Positions 40,301 to 59,219 of a DNA stretch of 64,000 nucleotides are shown here, piece after piece (positions within the stretch are counted from its first letter, which is position 1; each line of letters opens with the position of its first letter). The notes below the pieces were generated by a model. The model did not search any database. It saw only the letters and a list, made by a program, of their open reading frames with translations, and was not told the DNA's origin. Source of the stretch: Anaeromyces robustus (lineage: Eukaryota > Neocallimastigomycota > Neocallimastigomycetes > Neocallimastigales > Neocallimastigaceae); assembly GCA_002104895.1 (NCBI GenBank), contig MCFG01000323.1, forward strand, positions 1 through 64,000, given 5' to 3'. The translations under genes were made by a program, and so were the position numbers.

Positions 40301-41442
40301 ATATATTATATAGATAACAAATACTAGATTATTTTTCTATTTTATTTATTTCATTATTTCATTATTATTATTATTATTTCACTATTATTATTTCATAATT
40401 ATATGAGAAAGAAGATAAAGAGAAATGTAATACAAATGACATGCTATTTTAATTAAAAATATATTTTATTAATAATTAATTTAATTTGTATTGGTGGATA
40501 TGATATTGCTTAATATATTAATAATATATATTAAAATCTAATTAAATATATTATTTAAATTATAATAATATATATAGTATATTAATATAATATATAAAAA
40601 TATTTTATATTAATATACTAATATTAAAAATAATATAAAATAATAATTAATAATAAAATATTAGTAAATAAAACTTTTTGGTATTTTTATTTATATTAAC
40701 AATATTAATAATTATTTTATTATATAAATAAAAATATGAAAAAAAAAAAATTAATATGCTAAAACTTATAAATATAAATTTAATTTATAATAACAATTAA
40801 AGTTTTTTAATAATATACATTAACCCAAATAATATTATTAATAGTAATATATAATAAAATTAAAAAATTAACAAAAACATAATAAAAAAAAAAAAAAAAA
40901 AAAAAGAGAAAGAAATATTATAAAGGAATTTTAAACAATATACAAGAAACGGCCTATGGATTTTATCTTATTAAATAAATTTAAATTATATATATTTTTA
41001 ATAAATTAAAATTATATCCTAATTTATGGATTTATATAAAAATAAATTATTTTCCTTTTTTTTTTTTTTTTTTTTTTTTTTAAACGAAATTTAAAAATTA
41101 AATATTAGTAAAATAAAGCTGTAATATATTATTTAAATTTAAACTTATAACAAAATAAAATAAAAATAAAAAATAAAAAAAAAATAAAAAAAAAACTTTT
41201 CAAGTAACTTATCTTTGCATTTTCCACTAATAATATTTTTCCATTAAATTGTCTTAAACTATAAAACAAAACAAAAATAAAAATACAATAGTTTAAAGAC
41301 AATCAAATATTAATAGTGGTTATTATAAAATAAAATATCTTTTTTGTAATATAAAAAAATTTAATATATAAAACAAAACATATAATTTATTCTGTATAGT
41401 ATTGTATTCAAAATATAAAAAAAAAATTATTTAAACAACAAA

Positions 41443-43199
41443 ATGAAATTCAACACTTTATTTTTAGGTTTATTATTTAATTATGCTTTAGTTTTTGCTC
41501 AAAAAACAGATATTAATGCTAAAGCATTTGCTATTAGCAAAAAGCCTTTTTGTGAAGATGTTAATGAAAAAAGAGAAAATAAACTATACTATGCTGCTCT
41601 TGTAAGTCTTAATTTTTTATATTTTATTTTTAATATACATTAAAAAATATAATTTCAAGTTAAATCAAATATATTATATATATAGGTTTTTTAACATTAA
41701 TTTAAAATATTTAATATTACTTTATTAGGCTCCTGAACTTATGGAAGGTAAGGAAAGCAACTGTAACGAAAATGTTGTTGCTATGATTGCTGACCCAAAA
41801 TCTAAAGGAAAATACAGACTTGGTATGTATTATTATTTATATTATTTAAAAAAAAATATAATAAAATTTTATAAAAAAATATATATATATTTGTATATAT
41901 AAAAGTATAATTAGTCAAATATTTTTTTTTTCATAAACAATATAAATAATTATAAAAATTTATTTACATATATATTTTATTATTTTATATATATATATAG
42001 TTAAGGCTATTATTAAGGATGTATGCTTTGAATGTAAGGTTGATGAAATTAGATTAAGTAGTAAATCCATTATTGATATTAGTGGTAGTAGAAAAGGAGC
42101 TGTTTTCTGGGGTATTTTATCTAATAAGGGTGAATTTATTAATGGTCCATTCACACCAGTTTTAAATGAAAAGGATACTGAAAAAATTTTGAAGGCTAGT
42201 GGTGAAAAGGATCTTGCTGATGTTATTGGAAAATTTGTTAATAAAGCTAAAGAATTAATTAAGAGTGGCAAAACTCATTCTAAAGAATTCCCATGGGAAG
42301 CTGATAAAACTTCTCATAAAAAAACTTCTCATCATCATAAGGGTAAAAAGGTTATTAAGAATACTGTTGTTAAAAAGGTTACTGTTACTAGTCTTAAAAA
42401 AGTCAAGGTTGTTAAGACTAGAGTTCATTCTAAAACTACTGTACTTAATCCAAAAACAAAACCAATTGAAACTGAAACTCCAGTTGAAAAAGTTAACACT
42501 AATACTATTGATTTAGAAGATAATAATGAATCTTCTGATAATAGTAATACTGGTATTGTTACAGGTGCTGTTGCTCTTTCACTTGCTGCTGGTGCTGCTT
42601 TACTTTTAGTTCATAGAAGATCTAATAGAAAGAATTATATCTTTGGTGAACCACTTGATCAATATGACAGAAGTCTTGATAAAGAACTTGTTGCTAAAAC
42701 TAAAGATGGTAAACAAATTAAATTAAAGATTCCATACAATGATTTCAATGATATTGCTCATATTCAAATCTTTTCACCAGCAAAGGAAAATGTTAATGAT
42801 CCAAATATTGATATTTACAATGTTTATCAAGAAAGAGCTATGATGTCTGATAATGAAAGTATGATTTCTTTACCTCAACCACAAGAACAACCAAGACCAC
42901 ATAATCAATTACCACTTCCATCTAACAATGATTTCATGACTATGTTTAGTCCAATTGAACCTATTGTTCAACCAGATTTAGCTGCTTGTCCAAAAGAAAA
43001 TATTGGAGCCTATGATCCAACTAGTGTTACTGCTCGTATAAATGATGATCCATACCTTGTTCATTATGAAGTTGATGATAATAAAGAAATTTACAATTCT
43101 GTTCCAAAAGTTATGAACCAAACTTATGCTAACAACTGTGAAGTTTCAACTGATGATATTTTACTTGATTATGTTGAAGGAGAAGAATATTACAATTAA
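41443..43199 (+). CDS. Membrane-anchored protein with an expansin-like DPBB ectodomain
   Basis: Exons 41443-41601, 41729-41822 and 42001-43199 join in frame to 483 residues. A signal peptide (MKFNTLFLGLLFNYALVFAQ) is followed by a small domain at about 35-125. Its pattern, C37, LYYAAL, C65, KAIIKDVCFEC and EIRLSSKSII, follows double-psi beta-barrels of the expansin/RlpA type (D-x-C-x-x-C and I-x-L-S). A long Lys/His/Thr-rich linker (about 175-265) leads to one transmembrane helix at about 268-289. A stop-transfer HRRSNRK and an acidic, Pro/Gln-containing cytoplasmic tail to 483 follow. It is thus a type I membrane protein with an outside wall-type domain. Catalysis is not expected for a DPBB of this kind; wall binding or surface sensing is inference. 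The coding sequence is more G/C-rich and less Asn-biased than its neighbours, suggesting high expression. Confidence 0.7.
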
Positions 43200-44404
43200 A
43201 GTTTATTTTACTATTTAAAATAATATTAAATTAAAGAAAAAAAAAGTATATCTATAAAAAACCAATTATTTATTTATTAAAAGTATATATATATATATAT
43301 ATATATATAAAAGTACCAATCAATAATAAAAAAATATTATAAATAATTTAATTTAATGTAGAACATTTTTAAATTTAATTATGAAAATTTTAAAAATAAT
43401 AGTAATAATTATAAAATATTATTATTATTAAAGAAAAAATTATATTAAATAAAAAATGTTTTTAATTTAATTTATAAATAGAATATTAAAATATTAATAA
43501 ATATTATTTAAACAAGAATAAAAAAAAAAAAAAAAAAAAGAAGATAAAAAATATTAAACAAGTCAAAAAAAAAAAAAATATCAACAAAAGAAGAAAAATA
43601 AGGAAAAGAAAACGAAGTTTAAATAGAATTTTTTTTTTTTTTTTTATTCAAAAAATTTTATATATTTTATATATTTTAAATAAATATATATAATATATGG
43701 TTATGTTATATCATGTAAATAAGATTTTATATTTTTATATTTTTAAAAAAGAAAGTGTTAATGCATAACTAATTAAAAAGAAAAAATTGTAAATAAATAG
43801 TATTAATGCATAACATACATAATTTATTAGAAATATTTTTAAAAAACTAAAAAGATAAAACAATATAATGGTTAATATTAAATTGTTTTATTAAAAAATT
43901 TAAAAAATAATATTTTTAACCTTAACAAAAAATAACATTTATAGAAAATAGAACAAAATAATAATTATATTATTAAATATATTTATATAAATATTCACAA
44001 TGATTATTCGAATAATCATTATTATTAGTATAAATATATGTATATGTTAATAATAAAATTATTAAACAAAAAATATTAGAAATAATTTGATTAAAAAATA
44101 ATTTATTATTTGAAATTATTAATAATTAATTAATAATAATTAACAGTTACAAACAATAAAGTAATAATACATTATTAATAATGTAGTTTTATTCTTGATA
44201 GATTATTTATTACTATTCAAGAAATTGAACTACAAAAGAATAATGTAAAAAAGAAAAAAAAAATTCATTTAAACTTTTTTCTATAAAGTTAGTGTTTTTT
44301 GTACTTTTGTTTAAATACAATTATCATCATATAAAAAAAAAAAAAAAACTATATAATATATTTGCACTTTTTTATTATATTATTATTTTATATTTGTTAA
44401 GTTC

Positions 44405-44459
<55 letters not shown>

Positions 44460-44964
44460 TTAATGAAATAATATACAAGTTTTATTATTATTTTATAGAT
44501 TTATATATCTATAATAAGAAAGAATAATTATTATTATAATAGAAATATATATATAAGAAAATAACATTTTTTAATGAATAATTAAAATATTTAATCTATG
44601 TATTAAAAAAAAAAGTGAAATTAATAATTATACAAAATGAAACAAAAAATATATATATAAAATATTGGAATAAAAAGTATAAAGCTTAAAGTAAATTAAA
44701 AAAAATTGTATTAAATATTATAAGATACAGATTCGAGAATAAAAAAAAAAAATTATAAAATAATAGAGAAAGGAAGAAAAAAAATTTTTTTTTTCATTAA
44801 TGATATTTGTTAATAGTATTACAATTATTATTATAATTATTATTATGATAATTATAATTATTATTATTATGTATTTATTATTATATATTTATGTATATTT
44901 ATTTATGTATTTTGTTATATATTTTATTATATTTTATTTTATTTTATTTTATTTTTGATAATTA
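43200..44964. other. Intergenic region between convergent genes
   Basis: About 1.8 kb between the DPBB gene stop and the MAD3-like stop. It contains TA runs (43285-43308), a TTA microsatellite at 44409-44460 and A-rich homopolymers. No gene is seen. Confidence 0.6.
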
Positions 44965-45962
44965 TTAATTTTTCTTCTTATTTTGATTTTGTTTTCTAAG
45001 GAAAAAGGTATTATCAATATCTGAAGAAGACATAGTACGATCCATATATAAATTATCCATTGTTTCAACATCACAAGGTTCATTAAACCATTCATATACG
45101 GCAGCACAAGCATTTTTTGTACAAATAGTAACTGTTGGTGAATTTTTTGAATGAAAAGAGTCAAAACGTGAAAATGGATCTGAATTATAATTAGATTTGG
45201 ATGATTTCGAATTGAAATGATTAGTATCAGTAGATATGGATGATGTTTTGGTTAATGTGGTTATAGGTGATTCAGTAAATTTCATAGTTATTGGTGTTGT
45301 CATTGTTATTGTCGTTTTAGATGTCGTTGGTGTTGAATTTATTGGATTTGATGTTGATGTTGAAGTTGAAGTTGAAGTTGAAGTTAAAGTTGTATTAGAT
45401 ATATAATTAGTTGAATCCGTTGTTATTTTATTTATTATTTTATTTTTACTAGGTGTAGTTGTATGATATTCAAGTAATGTTGATGAAGAAGAAGTCATTA
45501 TTGTATGAGAATTTATTTGTGTTTTTGATGGTGTTTGTAATGATGCATGGGTTGGAGTTTGAGTTTGAGTTTTTATTTGTGTTTTTGATGGTGTTTGTGA
45601 TGATGTATGGGTTGGAGTTTTAGTTTTTATTGGGGTACGTATACGTGGTATACGAGATGGTGTTTTATTATGAGTATAAGTATTAATTTTAGTATGTGTA
45701 TATTTAAAAGGTGAAATAGAAGAACGATGATTAGAAGAAGGAGAAATTTCAAGAGAAGATCGACGATGTTGATATAGACGTTGACGTTGACGTTGTTGAG
45801 AGATAGGTGTAGATTCTAATGAAGGACGACGATTTTGACGTTGACGTGAAGATGGTGTGGATTCTAAGGAAGAACGACGTTGTTGTTTATGATGAATATT
45901 TATTGTGTTATTTAATACATTTAAAGGATTAAAAGGTTTAGGTTTTTTGATGTTATTATCGA

Positions 45963-46020
<58 letters not shown>

Positions 46021-48866
46021 GGTATTATTATTATCAATATTAGTATTCAAGTTATGAAGATTGTTACGGGGTATAAAACTTTTAAAATCTTTTTTAATAG
46101 TAGAAGGTGTAACTTCTTCATTTTCTTTATTTACATTTTCTTTGTTTTCATTTCCATTTTTATTTTCATTTTCATTGTCATTTTCATTTTCAAATTTATC
46201 GTTATAGTCATATTCATATTCATATTCATATTCATATTCGATTTCATTATTGTTATTTTTACTTTTATTTTTAATTTCATTATCATTGATATCTTTTTTC
46301 ATTTCATTTCTATTGATGACCGAATCAATTTTTATTTTTGGATCTAAATCTGAAAAAGATTTATTCTTTTTTAATGGAGGTTGGTTATTAACTGAAGAAT
46401 TAATATTTGATTGAGAATGACTTTTTGAATAAATTTTTGAATGTGAATTTGATAATAATTTATCATTTAAATCTGAATGAATTGAATAATCCATTTTATT
46501 TACTATTAATTTCTCTTTTTCTTTTTCATTTTTTTCATTTAATATTTTTCCTTTTTCCTCTTCTTCTACTTTTTCTTCTTCTTTTTCTTTTTCCTTTCCA
46601 TCACGTGTTGTTTTTCTAGACATTCCTTTTTCATAATATCTAGCTCTAATTTCTTCAATTGAAAATTCATTTATATTTTTACATTCAAAACTGTTATAAT
46701 AATCATTTTGAGAAGGATTATATGACCAATCAATATTCTTTTTTATTTTATTAAATGTTTTTTCATCTAATTTAGTAAGATTTTCATTCATACGTTCATT
46801 TCTTAATCCTGCTCTTTTTCGTATTAAAATTCTTTCTTTTTCTTTTAAAATTTCTTTATAAAGATTATTAATCGATAGAGAATAGATCATGTTCATTAAA
46901 CATCTATGGACTTCAATACTTTTTGGTTTTTCATTACTATTATTTTGATTATTATAATTGTTTTCTAAATAATTAAATATTTAAAAAAAAAATAATAAAG
47001 ATTATATATATTTAAATATATATGTTTAATAAAAAAAAAAAAAAAATAAAATAAAATATATAAATAAATAAATAAATAAATAAAAATTAATAAGTATAAT
47101 AATTTAAAATATATATTTAGGAAGAGGGTGTTGGGTTGTGTTTATTAATTATATACATTAAACAATTTTATAATAATTTATATATGCAATATATTTAATA
47201 AACTTCTTTTTTTTTTTTTTAAAAAAAATAATAAAAAATTTGACATACCTTGATTATTATTGGGTATATTATTGTTTATATTTGATTTTTCTGGTGTAGG
47301 TGTAGTATAAATTTCTGGTTCAACAGGATCTTCATAAATTTTAAAGGAAACTGGACTTCTACCATTAGACATTCGACTATTAATTAAATTTGTCTTTTGT
47401 GGAATGGTGGCTGATGTCCATTTTAATATCTCTTTTGTATTTTCTTTTTTTCTTAATTCACGACCACCTAATTCATGCCACTCATTAGTTACATCTGCTG
47501 AAGGTAAAACAAGATTACCATGAGTTTGGCGTTTAGAGTGATCAGATGAAAAGATTTCCTTTTGATTTTCAAGATCCTTATAACTTCCAAAAAGTTCATC
47601 TTTAATGTCTACATTTTGATTTTCTTTATCTAAGAAAATAGTAAATGGAGAATCTTGAATATTACCAGCATCTATATTAGGATCGTGATTTTGATCATTA
47701 TGATGTGATAATGGAGTTGCTGTTGAAGAAACATGTTTTACTTGTAATGGAATACGTTTTGAAGTATTTTTTGATTTTAAATTTAAAAAACTTGATTTAA
47801 CTTTATCAGTATTATGTGAGGAATCTGTATCTTCAGCTTGTTTATTTACACTTAAAACCATTCTTTTTTGAAATTCAATATATCGTTTTTTTAAACGTTC
47901 GATAGGTTGTGCTTTTCTATTAATACCTAACATATATATTTCATTTGCTTCTTTATATCTTTATTTATATTTAATGAGAAATAACATTAATTAAAGAAAA
48001 TAGCAATTAAATTTAATAAATATAAAATTCCATGGATAATAATAGTAATAATAAGTAAATAAGTAAATAAATAAATAAATAAATTACATATTTATTAACT
48101 TACTTATTGAGGGTTTCCATAAGCAAAGCATATTCTTCATAATAAGTTGATAAATTTTGACCAATTTCATTAACAGAAAGAAATTTAAATATTTCTACAG
48201 GTTCTAAAGAATAATGTGCATATAGAAACCATAAACGTAAATAACGACTATCATTGATATAACGAGGATCACCTTGATATTTTTTTAATACCGTTTCTAA
48301 TAGTGATAATAATCCCGTTTCTCTATCATTTCCTGAAGGATAATTATCTTGAAGCCATAATATATATGTAAAATAAGTATTAAGTGGATCATCTACTTCA
48401 TCAACATCTTTTAATTCTTCTTCAAATTCTTTTCTTCGTATTTCTCTTATTTCCTTTCCTGATAAAGAATCTGAATTATCATCATTATTATTTGAATGGG
48501 GTGAATTATTTTCTTTATATAAATTTTATTTCAATAATTAAAATAATAAGTTTTGATATTAAATTATAACATATAGAAATTTATTTATAATATAAATAAA
48601 TAAAATAGGAAATAAATAATAAACAAGAGAAAAATATAAATATTTTAGGTATAAATCTAATTTTTTATAATTTTATAATGATAATTTTTGATATAAATTT
48701 TTATTATATAAATATATATTTTTTTTAAAAAAAAGGAAGTACCATGATTTTTATAATTAAGAGAATCTTTAGCATATAACGCTGATAAAACTTTTGCGCT
48801 TCTCCCTTGAGGTAAAGGTTTTATATTTTCCTTTTGATATTCAAAATCTGTCATATCAATTATCAT
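44965..48866 (-). CDS. MAD3: MAD3/BubR1-like spindle checkpoint protein without a kinase domain
   Basis: Exons 48866-48743, 48512-48104, 47958-47249 and 46964-44965 join in frame to 1,080 residues. The protein is the BUB3-binding, APC/C-inhibiting arm of the mitotic checkpoint complex. In order come KEN box 1 (KENIKPLPQGR, residues 12-22) and the MAD3/BUB1 TPR domain at about 80-215 (DPLNTYFTYILWLQDNYP, WFLYAHYS). An ABBA-type motif, FTIFLD (283-288), sits directly before KEN box 2 (289-291). A GLEBS motif, EFSIEEIRARYYEK (514-527), is the BUB3-binding site. A conserved C-terminal PTVTICTKNACAAVYEWF starts at about 1024. The region 540-1000 is low complexity: Lys/Glu, poly-Asn and Thr/Ser. 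The frame ends at 44965 and nothing kinase-like follows, so it is MAD3-type and not BUB1. A second ATG at residue 5 is an alternative start. Confidence 0.88.
45970..46022 (-). repeat. In-frame poly-Asn (AAT)n run inside the MAD3-like gene
   Basis: About 17 consecutive Asn codons encode the Asn run in the disordered middle of the protein, a trinucleotide repeat tolerated in frame. Confidence 0.9.
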
Positions 48867-50181
48867 CTTGACTATTTTATTATATTAAAAAACATTTATG
48901 ATTGTTGTTATTATTATTTATATAGTATTAAAAAAAATTTTTTTTTAAAAAAAAAGGTAGTATTAAATGATATTTTAAATTTTTTAAAAATATTATATAT
49001 TATATAATTTTTTTTTATTATATATTATGTATACATAATAATATTTTTTTATTATTTTTTTTTCTTTAATTTGTTGTCGGTATGAATTAATATATTAATA
49101 ATTACATTATTTTTCAAATATTATTAAAAAATTAAAATATTGTATTTTAATAATTAAATATTAATTCTTAAAAATATAATAAACAGACAATATTTTTTTT
49201 TTATGTATCATACATTTTATAATTAAAGTTTTAATATTTTTATGTACAATTTACATAAATATATAACCAATCACATGTTTTATTTATTTATTTATTTATA
49301 TTATGTCAGTATAAATAAAAAAACTATATATAATGGCTAAAGTAAAAATTTATATATGATATAAAAAATAAAAAATAAAAAATAAATTATATAATTATAA
49401 TTTTTTCTGTAAATTATTAGCATATAACTTGAAATTATAAATTATATCAAAATTTATAGTTATTTTATAAGTGCTTTTTTTTTTAAATTGATTTCATTAT
49501 TATTTAATATGGAAAGAATTAAAAAAGTAAAATTAGTTCTTTTAATAAAGAATTTAAGAATTAAATGGTTAAGATCTATAATATAGTAATATTTATAACT
49601 AGAAAAAAAGTTATAAATTAAAAAAAAAAAATATATATATATATATAATAAATTTTCGCTATGCTTTGTATTTAATAAAAAGCATAAAATATCATATAAA
49701 TTATAATAATAATTATCATAATAAATCATAATAAATCATAATAAATAAAAATTAAAGATTATAATTTTAATGATAATATATTATTACCAATAATAATTAA
49801 AAATATATATATTAAAATAATTAAATAAATAAAAGAAAAGAAAAAAGTGAGTTAAAACTAGGAATTATTATGATTTATGATATTTAATATTCTATTACTA
49901 ACTATTATCAATATAAAAAAAAATTTTTTTTTCATTACTTTAATAATTTTATTTTATAATTTTTCCTTTTATTTTTAATATCTTTATTTAATATTTATTA
50001 AAGTTAATGATAAAAGTTTTAATGTTTTAATAAAATATAAATTAATAATTATAAATATTATAATAATTAATATTTATACTATATATTTATTATTATTTTA
50101 AATAATATAATAATAAACAAATTAACAATTAATAAATAGTTTAATAGAATTTTATATATTTATTCTTTGGTAATTTTCAAA

Positions 50182-50228
<47 letters not shown>

Positions 50229-51003
50229 ATTTATAATATATAAAATTTATATATAATAAACCATATTCATTTGAAAGAAATATGTATAAACATTAAAAAA
50301 TATAATTAAAAAATAATAAATAATAACATTTTTACTTTTAAAGCAACAATTATGATAATGATTATGTATTATGATAATATCATGTTTTCTTTAGAATAAA
50401 TTTTTGTATTAATTTTTTTTCTGTATAATTTTTAATTTTTAGTTCATATTTTTCCGTTAATATATGTAAATAATTTAATATAATTTTTTTTATATTTATT
50501 TTATATTAATTTTTATTATTTTATCAATTAATTTTTTTTTTTTAAAAAAAAAATTATTAATAATTAATAATTCATAATTATTAAATACTATAAATTATTT
50601 TTTTATAATAACTAATAAGTTAATTATATATCAACATAAATATTCCTTTATTTTAATTCCTAATAATAAAAACGTTTTATTATATATTTAAACTATTCAT
50701 GTTTATAATAATAATTTTTTTGGTATATTTTCATTATCATTTCTCTGTGTGATAAATGAAGAATTCAATAAGTCATAAAATGTTAAATATTAAAATTCAC
50801 CACAAATTTCCTTTTTTGGTTATTTATAATTAAAAGTTCAAATTTATACAACACAAAAAATTAAAATAAAAAAACTTTAATATATTGATTCTTTATATTC
50901 TAATATATTAAATAATTAAATTTTCATGAGGATTAAAAAAAAAAAAACAGAAATTTAAAAAATAAAAAAACAAAAAAAAAACATTTTTTAAATGTTTAAA
51001 AGT

Positions 51004-51034
<31 letters not shown>

Positions 51035-51229
51035 TAAAAAATATAATATATTATTAATATATTAAAAAAAATAAAAATATCAATTTAATTTCTATAAATG
51101 ATTCAAATGCTAATATGAATGTTAAATATATTAAAGTATATTTATAAAAAAAGAAATTTTTATTATTAATTAAGATTTTATCAATAAATCATAAATATAA
51201 CAAAATAATAAAATAAGTAATAAAATAAA

Positions 51230-51360
51230 TATATAATAAATAATAAAATATATAATAAAATATATAGTAAAATATATAATAAAATATATAGTAAAATATA
51301 ATAAAATATATAATAAAATATATATAAAATATAATAAAATATATTATAAAATATATGTAA
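51230..51360. repeat. Degenerate tandem repeat of AAAATATATA(A/G)T units
   Basis: About nine copies of a 13-15-bp unit such as AAAATATATAATA or AAAATATATAGTA run in a row. The repeat is non-coding. Confidence 0.75.
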
Positions 51361-52419
51361 AAAAGAGCAGAAAAAAAAAAGATAAAAAAAAAAAAAAAAA
51401 TAAAAAAGCCTATGAAAAATATTTATAATACTTTAATATATTTATTAATTAAATAAAATAATATATAAAAAAATTTAATATAAAAAAAAATTTTTTTAAT
51501 GATTAAAAATAGATTATTAAAAAAAAAAAAAAAAAGATATAAAAAACAAGAAAAAAGTTTAATAATTTTTTGACATCTTTTTTCTTTGAAGATTGAAATA
51601 AAATTAAGAAAAAGTTTTATTATACCAGATAAAATTATGAAATAAATTTAATTTTTTTGTTATAAATTAAAAAACATTATAAATATTATTTAAAAAAAAT
51701 ATAAAAGTAAAAAAAAAAAGTAAGTAGCTAAATATATTAAAAATATAAATATTTTTGGATACTCCATTTCTTTTCTGTATTTTTATTACAGTACAGTAAT
51801 ATAATATCAAATTATTAGAAATTCAATTAGATATTAATTAAGAAAAGGGTATTAAATGGAATAAAGAATTAAAAAGATAAAAACAAAAAATAAAATTAAA
51901 ACATAATAAAAAAAATATATATAAAAATAAAATAAATTAATAATAATATATATATATATATATTTAAAAATATTTTAAATACCAAGAATATATCAAAATA
52001 TAATTTATTAAAATTCAAATCAGAACAGAATTCTGTATAATATAAAAATATAGCATAAATATTTTTATTATATATATTTAAAATATAAATAACATTATTC
52101 TATTAATAATATATATTGCGATAAAATTATTAATAAAAATTTATTAAATTGGAATTATAATTTAATGTATTCCATTTATTCTATTATATGGAGCAGTATA
52201 AAATAGCATTATTGGATATAATATATTTATATTTAAAAAGTGTTTAATAATAATTTGTATTTATATATATATTTATATTATATTGTTATATGTTTTATTA
52301 AAATTTTTATAAAATTAAATTTCATAACTGATGAATTGAATTATAACATTAATTATTATAATAATTATATTATTAAATTTAATATAAATATTAATAATTA
52401 CTTTTTTTCGACTTCTAAC

Positions 52420-52467
52420 CTAAAGTAGATAATTATTAATTCTTTAAAGTTAAAGTATCTACTTTAG
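52420..52467 (+). promoter_or_regulatory. Perfect 12-bp inverted repeat upstream of the SPX-EXS gene
   Basis: CTAAAGTAGATA at 52420-52431 is mirrored by TATCTACTTTAG at 52456-52467 with a 24-base spacer. It ends 56 bases before the ATG at 52524. It stands out from the flanking A/T by its mixed composition. It could be an mRNA leader hairpin or a dimeric factor site. Confidence 0.4.
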
Positions 52468-52523
52468 ATATACGTTTTAATTAAATAAAAAAATAAAAGA
52501 AAAAAGGGAATTTATAAATCAAC

Positions 52524-57583
<5,060 letters not shown>

Positions 57584-58169
57584 AAATAATAATAATAATT
57601 ATTCATTATAATTCATTATTATTTAAAAAAAAAAACATATCATAAATAATTATTATAGTAATAGATATTATCAATAATAATTATTAAAAATTATTTTATT
57701 AATAATTTTTATAATAAAATTATTATAAAAATTATATAATTACTTTTATTTTTTTAATTATAAATAGAAATAGATGAATTAACACACAGTTTTGTTAACA
57801 ATAGTATAGTGGGATTATTTATTTATTTATTATTTTTTTTTTTTCGTAGTTTTTTATTAAATTATTTATTAATTTATTTATTCACTTTATAAATTTAATA
57901 TATATTTAATATAAGTATAGTAAAATATATTATTATAGTTTTACTACATTTTTTTAATAGAATTAATTAAATTTTTCTAATAAATATTTTAAATTTCAAA
58001 TCGAATTTTACTTTTAACATATAATAATAAAAATATATTTATTATACTATTATTTTTTTTTAAAGAAAAAAAAAATTAAAATAATATAATAAAATATAAA
58101 ATAAAATAAAATAAAATAAATAAAATAAAAATATAATATTATAAACATAAATATATTTGATATTGAAAA
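57584..58169. other. Intergenic region between SPX-EXS and AN1 genes
   Basis: These 586 bases of A/T sequence hold the 3' end of the SPX-EXS gene and the promoter of the AN1 gene. No further gene is seen. Confidence 0.6.
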
Positions 58170-59129
58170 ATGGATAAGGATTCTTTAATGTCAATTGGTG
58201 TACATTGTGCAGTTGAAAATTGCAATAAATTAGGTAGTTTTAACAAAAATATATATTATTATTAATAAACATAAATATATTTTATAGAATTACTATTATT
58301 AAAACATATTTTTTTTAATTATTTTTATTATGATATTATATTAAATGGAATGTTAAAAAAAATTTTAAAAAAAAATAAATTTCATTAAAATTTAAATTTC
58401 ATTAACAAAAGATTTTCTTCCATTTCAATGTAGTGCATGTCATTTTGTCTTTTGGTATTTTTAATTATTATTATTAAATAATATTACAATTAAAATTTTA
58501 ATTATAAAATATTTAATTAAATTTAATTCAAATAATTAATTATGTATAAAAAGTTTAGAACACCGATTACCTACTTCTCATAATTGTGAAAAATGGAGCA
58601 GTATAGATGTAATATTAGCATAATATATTATATAATTATATATATTTTAACTTTTTTTTTTTATATTTTAATAAATAATAATATAATTATATTTTAACAG
58701 AAATATCTTCCTGGTATCATATCATAATATAATTTATATACTTTTAAAATATATACGGAAATTTGAAATTATTTTTTAATTAATAGAATTTTATATATTT
58801 TTCTCAAAATAGTTTGTAATATATGTCAAAATATTTTAGAAGTTGACGAGGAAAATCAAATGGACATTGTAAATATAGAATGAAAAAATAATAATAGAGT
58901 AAAAAAAAAAGAAAAAGAAAAAAAAAATATATTATTAATTTTTTTTTTTTCCATAAATGACCAATTAATTATATTATTATTGATAGTATAAAAAACATTT
59001 AGAATCAAAATGTAAACTCCATGTTTCTCAACCTGTAAATACAAAAATTAAATGTGATTTCGAAAATTGTGGTGTAGAAGAATTATTAGCAACTTATTGT
59101 AGAAAATGTCATAAAAATTATTGTTTAAA

Positions 59130-59219
<90 letters not shown>

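Larger units (their letters stand above)
34547..41442. other. Long gene-poor spacer
   Basis: About 6.9 kb of A/T sequence between the ADA3 start and the DPBB gene start. Apart from the decayed coding remnant at about 36990-37385 I see no protein-like frame. It also holds an ATTT microsatellite at 36903-36982, an imperfect duplication at about 38630-38775 (two copies of AAAATTATGTATAA followed by ATAATTATTTA), and a poly-A/T-rich promoter side at 40870-41440. Confidence 0.6.
48867..52523. other. Gene-free divergent spacer
   Basis: About 3.7 kb separates the divergent MAD3-like and SPX-EXS genes. The content is A/T homopolymers, an AAAT microsatellite at 50183-50230 and a TAAAATATA-type tandem repeat at about 51230-51360. 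A leader inverted repeat at 52420-52467 is listed separately. Open frames at 49460-49729 (minus) and 52240-52428 (plus) are Ile/Asn/Tyr-only low complexity and not called. Confidence 0.6.

Noticed and set aside
44965-48866. BUB1 kinase identity
   Set aside because: No kinase motif occurs in the frame or in the 1.7 kb after its stop, so a MAD3-type protein is the better reading.
49460-49729. Open frame of 89 codons, minus strand
   Set aside because: Composition is Tyr/Phe/Ile/Asn only, as expected by chance in A/T DNA, with no conserved motif.
52240-52428. Open frame of 62 codons upstream of the SPX-EXS gene
   Set aside because: Low-complexity Asn/Tyr/Ile sequence typical of chance frames in this background.
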